Below, one piece after another: positions 22,470 to 33,906 of a DNA stretch of 64,000 nt. Origin of the DNA: Neckera pumila. Taxonomy: Eukaryota > Streptophyta > Bryopsida > Hypnales > Neckeraceae. The notes under the pieces are model-generated. The model was given only the letters and a program-made list of their open reading frames with translations, ran no database searches and was not told the DNA's origin. Position numbers and translations under genes: made by a program. The stretch covers positions 4,156,501-4,220,500 of the forward strand of contig OZ018417.1 in NCBI GenBank assembly GCA_963969595.1. The letters run 5' to 3'. Position 1 is the stretch's first letter. Each line of letters starts with the position of its first letter.

Positions 22470-23190
22470 GCTCCACAGCTTCAAATGAGATGAATAATAG
22501 CTCATTGAAAAGCTAGCACAAACTCTTACTTCTCCTCTAAGTTTCAAACAATTCTAAAACTCTGTCCAACTTCTATGGCCATCCAAAGTTTCGGCCTTGA
22601 GAAAGAAGGGCAGCAGACCCTCTTTCACTTCTTCACTCACAACTCACTCATACAAACTCCAAATAGAACAAGTGATAGCTTTATGAATAGCTAACACAAA
22701 TTTCTACAATTTCTTCAAATCTCAAATAATTCTAAAACTCTATCCAATATCTATGGCCATCCAAAGTTTTGGTCTTGAGAGAAAAAGGGCAACAGACCCT
22801 CCTTCACTTCCACACTCACAAATCACTCATAAGAACTTCAAATAGAACGAATGATAGCTTTATGAAAAGTTAACACAATTTTCTACACTCCCTTTATATC
22901 TCATTGTAAATCAAGAATTTGTCCGTCTTTTATGGCTAATTGAAGTCTTTGCCTTTTAGTTTCAAAGGCAACAAAATCCCTCCACTCAAACTAGCACAAC
23001 TTTTGATTTACAACTCCAAATCAAGCAAATGAGATTAATTTAAAAAATACACACCATGATACACAACTCTTCCAAATTTCATTTCAAAACTCTTCAAACT
23101 CCCAACACAATAGCCCTCCAAAAATTTGGGGTCCTCTCTAAACTCACAAATGAGAGAGAAGATCCATAGTATCCCCTTTTTCCTCACCCT
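22470..23190 (+). repeat. Decayed tandem repeat, ~180-bp period, four units
   Basis: Anchors AAATAGAAC.A.TGATAGCTTTATGAA.AGCTAACACAAA recur at about 22475, 22661, 22839 and 23019. Units 1 and 2 share CTATGGCCATCCAAAGTTT and AGGGCA.CAGACCCTC..TCACTTC with little change. Units 3 and 4 are strongly diverged. The array starts 75 bp after the (AC)n tract. The period is in the nucleosome-length range typical of plant satellites. No coding content. Confidence 0.75.
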
Positions 23191-23840
23191 ATCTTCATTC
23201 TAACCACACAAATAAGTGGGTCCGCCCCTAACTCACTCTTCAAGGCTACTACAATCATAATTGAGCACTCACTTGGCCCACAACTATTTCTTTATCTTTA
23301 ACTTAGAAGGAAATTCATTCAAGTTCACCGAGAAGGCAAACTATTTGAATAATTTCCTCATACTACTCTACAAATACAAAACAAATGCAAGAAATCACTC
23401 CAACTATGGAATGAAGAACTCAAACTCAACACACGTTTAGTAGAGGTAAAAAAACTAGAGTTCCAATCAAAATATCACTCCATCTGTAGGAATTTGAGAA
23501 AATTCAAACTCACGCTCCGGTTGAGATTTTTCATCTTGAGACTCAGAAAAAACCCTCCAGTTTGACATTCTAAACCTAAAGCGGAAAACAACTACCATTT
23601 ATGGAATTTGATGAAGCACTTAGGCAGATTTGTCTTCTTATATAGATGTCATGCACCTCTACAAGAAGGCGTCACCTTGAAGCTACTCGATAAAACATAT
23701 AATATATATTTTTACACTATGTACAAATGTACAACACGACACCGTGGAACTAACGTGGAACTAACGTGGAACTTGACGGTCGCATTGGGGCGTGCATTTA
23801 AGTCCAATTTGCTTTTGAAATGTTACAATTCTTCTACCAT
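23191..23840. other. No gene seen
   Basis: The only notable structure is a triple AACGTGGAACT tandem repeat at 23743-23772. An open frame at 23608-23991 crosses into the next MITE and has no recognisable content. Confidence 0.45.
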
Positions 23841-23842
23841 CC

Positions 23843-24298
23843 TTAGGGCATCCCCACGCCAAAATCCTCACACAGGGGCGCCAAGCGACAATAATGGGGG
23901 GCATGGGTTGCAAAAGCGGCCAGCTTTTGCATTAGTAGGCTGTTCCATGCTTAAAAGGGATTCAGCCTCATTAAGAGCGTCCCCCAAGTAAATCCACTGA
24001 CACAACATTGAAATGTGTGCATCCCCTAAGAAAATCCATTGGCAGAGCCTTGAAATATTCAAACACAGCCTTGAAACGCGGGTAAAAGGACAAAAAAAGA
24101 AGATAGCAAGGCATGCTCAAGGTCTAGTATTTGCCAGGGCCCTCATGAATTTTTGGCATGGCCGGTGAGCTTTTACTGGTTGACGTGCCTCCCGAGGATT
24201 TCTTGCACAGCTCTGATACGCCAAGTAACCGTGTCTGGGTCTCTTGAGGAGCTGCGGTGGCAATGCTCTTACTATAGGGTGTATTGCAGATGCTCTAA
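23843..24298. mobile_element. hAT-like MITE(s) with TTAGGGCATC/TTAGAGCATC ends
   Basis: The left end reads TTAGGGCATCCCCACGCC. Two right ends are visible: GGTGGCAATGCTCTTA (to 24272) and TGCAGATGCTCTAA (to 24298), whose reverse complements begin TAAGAGCATTGCCACC and TTAGAGCATCTGCA. An internal TAAGAGCGTCCCC at 23972 is another related terminus. This T(T)AGAGCATC type of end is common for non-autonomous hAT elements of plants. The block is probably nested. Target-site duplications are not resolved by eye. Confidence 0.45.
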
Positions 24299-24300
24299 GC

Positions 24301-24426
24301 TTAGAGCAGCCCCACTCCAACACGGAGAAGCGACTCTTCAAATGTTCTGCACCATTGATCTTAGAAGATCAATGGTGCAGAACATTTGAAGAGTTGCTTC
24401 CCCGTGTTGGAGTGGGGCTACTCTTA
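24301..24426. repeat. Near-perfect 126-bp hairpin
   Basis: Left arm 24301-24362 pairs with 24364-24426 with only a few mismatches (ends TAGAGCAGCCCCACTCC / GGAGTGGGGCTACTCTTA, loop of a few bases at AGAAG). It directly abuts the hAT-like ends and shares their TAGAGC start, so it is probably a tiny fold-back MITE. An RNA from it would resemble a small-RNA precursor. Confidence 0.85.
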
Positions 24427-24931
24427 GTGACTTGAGGGAGGTATCCGCATTAGTACTTTAGTAGTTTATCAAACATAGATTTTTTCGAGGGAGGCTCGGC
24501 GAAGTTGCTGGACTGGGGTCATAAGTTTTTGGTTCCCACTTTCTACAAGGGAGTCAAGGGAAGTTAGTGGGGTGGGAACTTGGGAACCTCCGAAAAATAG
24601 AACTTAGTTATCGTAGGTTCAAAAATTAATGGGGAGGTTAAATTATTAATTATCAATTGTTCCTTTTTTATTGGATTTAGAAAAGGTGCACAAGCCTTCA
24701 GTTGAAACTGAGCAGAACCTCCTGAAATGGAGCAGGTTCTAAGTGCGTTTCCTATTTAGAAATGAGTGACATATTCTCTGAAAAATCTACTAGAGTCTTT
24801 GATGAGGTAGGTGGATTCAAATGGTCCATTTATGGACTTCTTACCCTGAATATTTTAAAAAATTTGTTGCCCTAAACCAATCTAAACAGGGGCCAATGTA
24901 ATGGCACATGTTCCTTAGTTTACCTCCCAGG
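24427..24931. other. No gene seen
   Basis: Unique-looking AT-rich DNA between the hairpin and T4. Short G-rich motifs (GGGGTGGGAACTTGGGAACC near 24572) but no ORF of interest. Confidence 0.5.
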
Positions 24932-25852
24932 TTAACCCCTAAAGGACCATTGTCGGTTTGGCAAATATTTGGGATTTTGGGCAAGTATCTACGGGCTGAA
25001 ATTTTGTCGTGATTTTTTGAAACTTTTCTTGAAGATAGAAAAACTGATAAGCTTTGTGGGAGTATAGTTTTTTTCACAATTGGTGCCTAGAAAAAAAAAA
25101 TATGACCAAATAAGCTCAAAACAGGGGGCAACAAAAAAAACTGGACAAAAATTTGAATTTTTTTTTTAATTATTTTTTTTCATAGATTATATTTTTGTCT
25201 ACTTGAAAATCTTTGATTCATTTCATTTGGATTTGTTATGAGAAAGTTATGGGCATTCTTGTTTTTTGGGCAATTAGAGCATCTTTTTGAAAAAAATAAC
25301 TTCTAGGATGCATTTCTGAATGCAATCTTTCAAATTTTTCAATTTTTTTTTTTTTTTGCATGGTTTATATTACTTGGCAGAACAATCTCACCATTGGAAT
25401 TAGTGCATTTTAATTCCATCTAAACTATATGAATCCTTTAGATTTTCCTTCTATCTCGTAACTACTTCTACTTAACAATTCTCTTAAGAATGATAATTAA
25501 TTTTTTTTAGTTTTATCTTTTTCCTAGACTCTCAACTCAATTCTCCACTACAAAGATTTAAAGCTCAAAACTCTGTAGTGCAAAAATTTTAAGTTAAAAA
25601 TGTTCAAAGTCAAAAAGTCTAGTCTTGCAATGTGTTGAAAAATTTGTTTTTTCCACTTTAAACGCAGATATCTTGCAATCTGTACGATCAAATTCTGAAA
25701 TTTTTTCCACACACTCTCATACTAGTTAGGTCTAATATCCTATGGTAAGATATGAAAAAAAAACATTTTTCAATTTTTTTTACTTTTTGCTTAGATATGG
25801 CAGTTTTGAGTGTTTTTTGGTAGAAAAAGGGCCTTGGTCCTTTAGGGGTTAA
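24932..25852. mobile_element. TTAA element T4 (complete)
   Basis: TTAA-CCCCTAAAGGACCATTGTC at the left and GGTCCTTTAGGGG-TTAA at the right give a 13-bp perfect terminal inverted repeat (CCCCTAAAGGACC). Body 913 bp. It defines a subtype shared with T8 and T11 (blocks AAACTGATAAGCTTTGTGG, ATGACCAAATAAGCTCAAAA, CTAGACTCTCAACTC, AAACGCAGATATCTTGCAAT). No coding capacity. Confidence 0.92.
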
Positions 25853-27098
25853 GACATCCAAGAGAGCCAGACTAATGTACCTTGGTTTTTTTTAATGGAC
25901 ACCGTTTTTATAACAAAAAAAAAACGGGAGCCAATGACAAGGCTAAAGTAGAACTATCTATTCTCAATCGGGCTCCCGTATCCAATCTGTAGGGTGCAGC
26001 TTTTCTAACCAAGGCTCAAATAAATTGCCAACCAAAGTTTGAAATGTGTTTTTTTTTCATCTTTTCAAAGTGGAACTAAGAATGTCATTACACGTGTCTT
26101 GAAGTATTATAAATTGTGCGGAAAATAGTGAGTGGGAAAGTAGTCTTTTGATTGATCGGAATTGGAAGACTCTGGATCTAAACATTGGGTATGGGTTTGG
26201 GCTAAAAATCACAGTATTTTAATTTTGGGAATAAAGTTACAAAAAAATTACAGCCCCCATATTTCCTATCTTTCTACTTGGGAAAAATTTGCATTGCTTC
26301 ATACTACTCATGATCTGTTTCAAGATTGCTCAAATGATCGGATATGGGTGCTCCAATCTTATAGAAAAGTTGAGGTTTTAAGGAGCAATTTTTTGCCAAT
26401 TTCATCTTAATATGGGTCTAAGTTGGAAGCACCCAAAATTGTTGATATTAAGCAATTCAGCCCAGGTGGAGGCAACTTTTTCTATAATTAATATTTTGTC
26501 ATATTAGCAAATAAAAATTATGAATATTAATATTAAAAAATAGATTCTTTGGATGTAGTATGTAATTTCTATACTTTTTCAAAGAGACGGCTCCTTAAAC
26601 CACCGAAATTGTCACATAGGTGGACCCCAAACCAAAGTCAACTAAAATCAGTAGTTAGCAAATGAGAGTTAGGTGTGTGTCCTACAAATGCTTCAGCAAA
26701 TCAGAGCCAAGCATTTCAAGTACACATTAATGATAGTCTAGGAATAGATTTAGTGACACTATAAGGTACAAAGATTGTAACAGAGACACTAATGGGTGTA
26801 TCTCAAATCCTAAGTTTCCTCAAGTCTACAAATCTGTAAGTTATATAACTGAAATAGATCAGCAAAGATCAATAAAATTCAAAGTAGGAAAAATAAGCAT
26901 TTTAATCCTATAGTTGATCTTGGCATAATCTATATGGAAAAATACAAACAATTTATGCTACTTGTAAAGTTACTACACCTAAATGAGCCCATATAATATT
27001 TTAACCAATATTCTATTTTTAAATTTCAAGATTATTTTGCAAGGTTATTTATTTGGTGGATCTTGTTGGAAGTCAAAAGTGCATTTCGGATTCTCTTC
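25853..27098. other. No gene seen
   Basis: AT-rich. A short inverted pair ACGGGAGCC / GGCTCCCGT brackets 25923-25979. An 82-codon frame at 26162-26410 has no recognisable domain. Confidence 0.45.
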
Positions 27099-27442
27099 TT
27101 AACCCCTAAATGCCCAAAGCATCCAAATTTGGTGTTTGCAGTTAAATAAAATCTAACCAAGTTGCTATTTTTAGTAGTTTATATTTTTTGTAAATTCTTC
27201 TTGAAGTCTAATTTTAACACCAAAAATTTGATTATGAAAATAAATGATAGTGATTTTTCAATTCAAATTTTTGCACAAGGGTACCCATTGCAATCTTGAC
27301 ATCCATAACATTCCGTAGCCTTCAGAGAGGCTGCCTTTCCCTCTCTGGAATCCTCATCCACAAAATTCATCCTTATGTATTTAATGTCAGTTTGAGTACC
27401 AAAATTGTGCCAATACATTGTGATATGTTCCATTTTCTTTTA

Positions 27443-28372
27443 TTAACCCCTAAAGGACCAACATGCTTTTTTTGTCCGTATAGAAATTTTGGGTAGGTAC
27501 GTGTGACTAGAGATATCCATATTTGAAGCTGAAATTTTAATAGAAGGTGGGGCAAGGAATATCTTCATGTGTACCAAGTTTCATGACATTTCAAAATACG
27601 AGTCAAAAGTTGAGACCTAATATGTTACTTTTTTTCGTAACCGGGCAGTTTGGGCAGATCAGAAAAAATTGTTATTTCTGGATTTTTTTTTTGAAATTGG
27701 TTCTCTACATTTATATATACTTAAAAAGCTTTGAGTCACTCCATTTCAATCAATGAGTCAAAAGTTATGAGGGTTTTTGGTTCGCGACCAATTATGGATT
27801 CTCTACCCTAAAAAAAACTTTAGAGTCGTTTATTTAACTCAATTTTCAATATTTTTGGAAAAAAATAAAATCCTAGGATGTAGATTGATTATTACAACAT
27901 TACAATTGTTGGGATTGGCATTTTAAAATTCTATGATTAAATTTTTAACAATTTAGTATTTTGAATCATTTTCTATTTCTTTCTACTTACTATTTTTTTC
28001 CTATATGTCATACAATTCCAAATGATGTGAAATTTTTCATGCATATAGACAACTTGTTTAGGAAGCTGAATTCAAAGAAGCACCACCTTTATCGGTATTT
28101 TTTCATTGAAAAGTGAGCTTGCAAAGTGCAGCTGCCCGATTTTTCGCCGGATTGAAAAAATGGTTTTCAAGACTTTGAATGCTTATATCTTATGATCCAC
28201 ACGGTGGAATTTTTTGAAATTTATACCACATGTTTTCAAAATATCATACTACAAGATCCTACGGTTACATGTGTCAAAAATTGTTTTTTGCCAAAAAATT
28301 TGTAGTTGTATTAGAAATGACAGTTTTGGAGCGTTTTTGGTGATTACATAGTCATGAAACTTTAGGGGTTAA
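27443..28372. mobile_element. TTAA element T6 (nested in T5)
   Basis: TTAA-CCCCTAAAGGACCAAC at the left, AACTTTAGGGG-TTAA at the right. Body 922 bp. Its right half is the inverse of the left half of T3 (CTACAAGATCCTACGGTTAC, GCTGCCCG). It sits entirely inside T5, so it inserted later. Confidence 0.9.
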
Positions 28373-28436
28373 CTTTAGGACCAGAAATACAAATCAACTA
28401 ATGTATCTAAAAAAAGATGTTGGCAAAGAATCCAAT

Positions 28437-29148
28437 GTGTAATGCATTACAACAATTTGCAATCAATAACATATTTTGGATTTTCAAGTGAAAAAACAAC
28501 TCTATATGTACCCATGGGGTGGTAGAAGGTAGAACAACCCATATTTGATAAATAAATCAGAGTTTGTAGTTTCTCAAGCACATAGTTAAGTCAAAAACAA
28601 AGAATTGTGTTAAAAGTAAAATTTTAGACCTCATTTATGCATAGTAGAATAACGTTTCTCAAAATACTTTGAACTAAAAAAAGTTGGTAAAAGAAGATAC
28701 TTTTCACTTCCAAAAATCCGTTTGGCATTTTGAATCTCCAATCAAGAGTTACAAATAAATTTGAGAGAGGACTTTTTAAAGTGTTAAAGAAAATGTTCAT
28801 TCCAGTCCCTCTTTCAAATTTGTTCATAACTATTGATTGGAGACTTGAAATGCTAAACGGATTTCTGGAGGTGAAACTTGTCTTTGTTTACCAGCTTTTT
28901 TTAGTTCAAAGTTTTTAAAAAAAGGTTATTTTACTATGCATAAATGAGGTCTGAAATTCTATTTCTAACACATTTCTTTGTTTTGGACTTTACTATGTGC
29001 TTGAGAACTACAAACTCAAGTTTATTTATCCCGCATGGGTTGTTCTACCTCCTACCACCCCATGGGTATATGAAGAGCTTCTCTTGTCACTTAAAAACAC
29101 AAAATATGAATGACAATCACATCAAAATGATGTAATTCAAGCATTGAG
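28437..29148. repeat. Fold-back of ~0.7 kb
   Basis: The left arm (to about 28790) and right arm (from about 28795) are inverted copies with roughly 80-85 percent similarity and almost no loop. Matching blocks include ACCCATGGGGTGGTAG / CTACCACCCCATGGGT, GACCTCATTTATGCATAGTA and its complement, and CAAACGGATTT-type sequence. Minus- and plus-strand ORFs with similar translations are caused by the symmetry. Confidence 0.85.
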
Positions 29149-29325
29149 ATAATTGATCTCTATAAATTGATTGCCATTTTGAATAAGTTTGCTACTTTAT
29201 TTACAATTTCATTCAAAGTACTCAATTTGTCATTGATCCCAATGTGTAGCTGCAACCTTGTAACTGACCTAGAAACCCAGCTGAGTTTTGACAAATTTTG
29301 CCAAGTGTTTTTGTAGTTACTAATT

Positions 29326-29388
29326 TGGTGTGGAATATACCACACCATTTCATCCCTTGGATGAAATGATGTGGTATATTCCACATCA
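29326..29388. repeat. 63-nt hairpin within T5
   Basis: Two 30-nt arms (29326-29355 and 29359-29388) pair around a 3-nt loop. The two differences are compatible with G:U pairing in RNA. A 21-nt part of the left arm (29328-29348) is identical to 18869-18889 in MITE P copy 2. Confidence 0.85.
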
Positions 29389-29863
29389 TTTTGTTTGGGG
29401 AAGGCAGTACCAATGACTGCTATTGAATGTAATGTCCCATAGTGCTGAGAGGTCTTAGAAATGAGCCTCGAATACACTAAATCTTGGAAAAAAAATCTCA
29501 TTCAAAATTCATTTAAAAAAATTGTGGAATAGATTTTAAGAAGCCATAAATTGATCAGGGTTATACAAGTTAGGTTCTTCAACCTCATATTTTTTTGATC
29601 ACTAAATTTTTAGATTTGACTCGTGTAAATAAAATAGAAAGATTTTTGTAGTTTTAGCACCCTCATGGTCAAACATTATAATCTTTCACTCCATAAGTGA
29701 TATGTTGTGTTTTTTTTTCCTATGAGATCTCTAACATGTGTAATTTGAATTTATATGGTTACAACTCAAAAAAATAGATTTACTTACCAAAATCTTGGCA
29801 TTTTGTTCAGTTTAGAGCAAATTCCAGGAAGCCCAAAACAAGCCTTGGGCAATTAGGGGTTAA

Positions 29864-31195
29864 GCAATTTTTGGACATTGTATAAATAAATTATGAACTA
29901 TTAAATAGGCATATCCTGAGAGATTTTAGATTCTTATGAATAGAGGGAATACTCTTTAGGCAAGAACTTATAGAGGTCAATTTTAGAAAGAGGTCTTAGT
30001 TAGACGTAGTTACCTTGCCTAAATTCATTGCATTGGTCCAAAGATTGAGTGTGGTGAATGATGGTCATTATGAATAAAGAATGTTAGGAATTTTTATAGT
30101 TTGACTATTAAAACATGATCATCTAAAAGAGAGACTCTTTTTTATCCCACTATTTTGGTTGTTGAATTACTAAAAACTTGAATGAGGTTATTAGCAAACT
30201 CAAAAGAATAAGTTGTACGTTATTTTGTAGTTTTTCAATCTTCTAGTTATATTTTACAAGTTTTCAAAATTGAAAACAAAAATGGTATCTTCTATATAAC
30301 AGAGGACTCACCTTGAATCAACATTTTTGAAGCATAAAATGTTTCAACTGCCATATTTTGTTTTAAAAAATTCTTCATCGTTAATTGATTGCTTTTGGAA
30401 ACTTGTAGTGATTTTAAGTAATAAAGGTTTCATTCAAGTCTATTTTTAGGTGTTATAGGACAGATGATGTCACATTTGAGTGTACATACCTAACCATTAT
30501 CATACCTTATGATAGTCAAGGATAGTAGAGACTAATATTTTGTGCTTCTTTTTTGAAGTAAATTGTTAATAGCCTTTATAATCTTTATTAGTTGGGCATA
30601 TTGCTTCCAAGAATAGATAAAGTAGTGATCCATATTTGTGGCTAAAAATTCAACAAACTAGTTTTTTAAGGTTAGAAGAATTGAATTTTGTAGGATCCAA
30701 ATTTTTTAATTGAATTTAGAAGTTATTTGCATAATCATTTTGCATATATACTTACACAAGCCATTTAATAGAGAAATCCTAAAAATCATTATATGTCACC
30801 ATTCATTTGGTCCATAGTTTACTTCTAATTCTAAATTGCATTTGAAGTCTTATTCAATTCACTTTTTTTAGTTCTACCTAAAATGCATTAGATAAAATCC
30901 AGCTTTCCGGAGGGTTGCTCTACGAACGCCTTTAGAACCTTGAAATTGAGTGGTAAGGGGCTAAAAAAATAGTTTGTTCCCTATTTCCGTGCAGCATTTT
31001 TCTACTGTGATAGTGGCGTAGGAACCAAAATTCGCAAGTAAAATTTTTCTCTAATGCTAGCCATCTACCATAAAATGATTGCAACGGTTACTGACTATTA
31101 AAAGCCATATCTAAAAAACATTGTGAATCCTTGAAGTTACTACATTTAGTTTTGGATGGCTAGTGTTTACTAATTATATGCAAAAGTTAGCAATG
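29864..31195. other. No gene seen
   Basis: AT-rich DNA without repeats shared with the rest of the window that I could detect. A slightly GC-richer stretch lies at 30900-31050. Confidence 0.45.
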
Positions 31196-32366
31196 TTAAC
31201 CCCTAAAGGTCCAAACGGTGTTTTTTGGCAACATAGCAATTTTGGACAGCTCACTACGAATGGAAATTTTATTTTTTTTCTTTGAAAGTTCCACAAAATG
31301 TTTGGCCAAGGAGTAGCTTTATGGCCCAACAATTCTCAAAACTTTTGACTACATGGTTAAAAAGTTATTGGATGATATGTCATTTTCAACGGTCGGCGAG
31401 CAACTCAATTTTTTTTGAAAATTCACTTTTAAAAAAACTAAGAATTTAAAATTGGTTCTTTAGATTTATACATATGCGTAAAGCTTTGAATTATTCCATT
31501 TGATTTATTAGATGAAAATTATAAGGTGTTCTAGTTTGCATGCAGTTATAGATTCCCTATTCTAAAATAAACTTAGAAGTCTTTTATTTAACTCAATTTT
31601 TAATATTTTTTTTAAAAGATAAAATCATAGGATGTAGATTATTTACTACAACATTACAACCGTTGGGATTGACATTTTTTTGTTCCATAATTAAATTCTT
31701 AGCAATTTTGTATTTTGAATCATTCTCTACTTTCTACAACCTATTTTTTTCTTGTATGTTGTACAATTCCAAATGATCTAAATTTTTTCAAGCATGTATC
31801 CAACTTGCTTTGAATGAGTGAATCCAAGGAGTAACCACTATTTTGGACATATTTTCATTTAGATTATTCTTGTAGATTATTTATTACAACATTTCCACCA
31901 TTGGAATTAGCATTTTTCAATTCCATAATTTAAATTCTTGACAATTTTGTATTTTGAATCAATCTCTACTACTATCTACTTACTATTTTTTTCCTATATG
32001 TTGTACAATTCCAAATGATGTGAAAATTTTCAAGCATGTAGCCAACTTGTCTAGGAAAAATAATCCAAAGAAGAACCATCATTTCGGACATTTTTTCATC
32101 GAAAAGTGAGCTTGTGAAGTGCTGCTGCCCTGTTTTTCACAGGGCCCCAAAAATGGTTTTAGTGAATTTGAATGCATATGTCTTGCAATTTACGTGGTGG
32201 AAATTCCTGAAAATTTCAACATATGTTTTCAAGTCATCATACTACAAGATCCTACGGTTATATGTGTCAAAAAAAGTTTTTTTGCAAAAATTGGATTGCT
32301 TGTATTGAAAATGGCAATTTTCAAGCGTTTTCGGTGAGAACGTAGTCATAGAACCTTAGGGGTTAA
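31196..32366. mobile_element. TTAA element T7 (with internal duplication)
   Basis: TTAA-CCCCTAAAGGTCC at the left and GAACCTTAGGGG-TTAA at the right. It has the T3 organisation in inverse orientation. Body 1163 bp, about 240 bp longer than T3. The extra length is an internal repeat: GTAGATTATTTACTACAACA at about 31636 recurs at about 31873, each followed by CCATAATT..AATTCTT..CAATTTTGTATTTTGAATCA. No coding capacity. Confidence 0.9.
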
Positions 32367-32851
32367 GGTACACCAAATAGTGCAATTAGGTTGCCCCATA
32401 CTAATTTCTCATATCTTACACTTTTATTGCTGTAAAAAATATTTTCATCGCTAATTATTGCAAAAAATATATATTTAAAAGGCCTTGCAACCACTACAAA
32501 GCTGCTGAAAAATAAGTTAACAACCTTGAAGTTGTAAACCATGTGAAATTCAAACATGGTCAACATATAGTCCGGGGCAACCTAATTGCACAGTTCAGTG
32601 TACGTATCATCACTTACTTCTTCACCTAAAATAAACACTTGTCTGTTTCATTTGTTTCAAAAAAAATTAAAAAGCAAGCAGACCCTTGTTTCAGAATTTT
32701 CTAAAACCATATGAATAAACTATGAATTTTCAAATTTGAAATCATCATTACACATACTATTCATGCCATACTACCTTCTACTGAACAAGGACTATTGTAT
32801 AGTGTATAAAGAGTATTGTACAAGATACCCTTTGAAGCACAAAATGCTTTA
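32367..32851. other. No gene seen
   Basis: Spacer between T7 and T8. It begins with TAAGGTACACCAAATAGTGCAATTAGGTTGCCCC, and 32569-32600 (CCGGGGCAACCTAATTGCACAGTT) is the inverse of part of it, giving a fold-back of about 215 bp without coding content. Confidence 0.45.
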
Positions 32852-33153
32852 TTATCCCCTAAAGGACCATTGTCTGTTTGGGGGACAAATGCGTTTTCAC
32901 GCAAGTACCCACGAGTTGAAATTTTTTTTTAATTTTTTTTAATTTTTTTTGAAGATAGAAAAACTGATCAATCTTGTAGAAATATAATTTTTCATACAAT
33001 CGGTGTCCGGGAAAAAAGTTATGACCAAATAAGCTCAAAACAAGGAACGGCAGGCAACCCAGCTAGAAAAAATAAATGGACAAAAATTTGAATTTTTTTT
33101 TAGTATTTTTTTCTCATAGATTATATTTTTGTCTATTTGAAAAGCTTTGATTC
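32852..33153. mobile_element. TTAA element T8, left part
   Basis: It starts TTAT-CCCCTAAAGGACCATTGTC (TTAA decayed to TTAT) and follows T4 closely up to AGCTTTGATTC, where a Copia element is inserted. The last five bases (GATTC, 33149-33153) are the Copia target-site duplication. Confidence 0.85.
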
Positions 33154-33375
33154 TGTTGAGAGTATAAAACGAAACAAAGTTGTAAAACATAAGAACAACA
33201 AAATATACACAATAGAATACCATCCTTCATTGGGGTTTGAAGTATATACAAGGTGAATAGGAGAGAGACAATGAATAGTTGTCTCCTCCTATTTGTCCAA
33301 GAAGATTTCCTCTAATCCTAGTGACAAGTGTCACTCACCATATTATGGTGAACGTTCACACTATGTTTCTTAACA
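33154..33375 (-). repeat. Copia 3' LTR
   Basis: 222 bp, plus-strand ends TGTTGAGAG...TTCTTAACA, so TG...CA on both strands. Followed on the internal side by a purine-rich tract. About nine substitutions separate it from the 5' LTR. Confidence 0.95.
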
Positions 33376-33389
33376 CTCCTCCTTGCTCA
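33376..33389 (-). other. Copia polypurine tract
   Basis: On the minus strand the sequence just before the 3' LTR reads GAGCAAGGAGGAG, the expected purine-rich primer for plus-strand DNA synthesis. Confidence 0.7.
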
Positions 33390-33906
33390 ACATAATTGTA
33401 ATAAAATAAAAATTTAATATGAGGTATTTGATGAAGTGTATATAATCAGTTAGAAGTCGGTCATTGTCGCCAAGTCGTGGACTTGGTCAGCTGATTTCGT
33501 ACGTCGGTGGTCAACCGATTGGTCCGAGGTTTGATACTTATCGGCCTCGTCGACTGATGCAGGGAACCCGCGGCTTGGCATGGCTAGTGAGGCAGGAATA
33601 AGCAGTCGACCCACTATCTTACCCTTGAGCTGTGAGGTGACAAGATGCAAGGCATCCCAAGATGGTTAACAAGCTCCAGCATTGAATCCAAAAACCGTGG
33701 TTCTCACCACGATCCCACCTTTTTCAATATAATATCCGTATGTTTACGGATGCTGCCTCATTAAAACCTTATCTGGGAAAAACTTGATTATGATCAAGGA
33801 GAAAATCACAGATGAAAGAAAAAGAGTACAACACCTTTATCAATCAATTCTCATAGCAAAACCTAATGGGAAAAAACTATAAAAGGATATAAAAAGGTTT
33901 ACACAT

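Larger units (their letters stand above)
27099..29863. mobile_element. TTAA element T5 (host of T6)
   Basis: TTAA-CCCCTAAATGCCCAAAG at 27099 pairs with CTTGGGCAATTAGGGG-TTAA ending at 29863. T6 is inserted inside. Without T6 it is about 1.83 kb, longer than the others, because it also holds a fold-back of about 0.7 kb (28437-29148) and a 63-nt hairpin (29326-29388). The terminal sequence beyond CCCCTAA differs from that of other members but still forms a terminal inverted repeat flanked by TTAA. Confidence 0.75.

Noticed and set aside
28624..28918. Two similar ORFs on opposite strands
   Set aside because: They arise from the symmetry of the fold-back; no protein family features.
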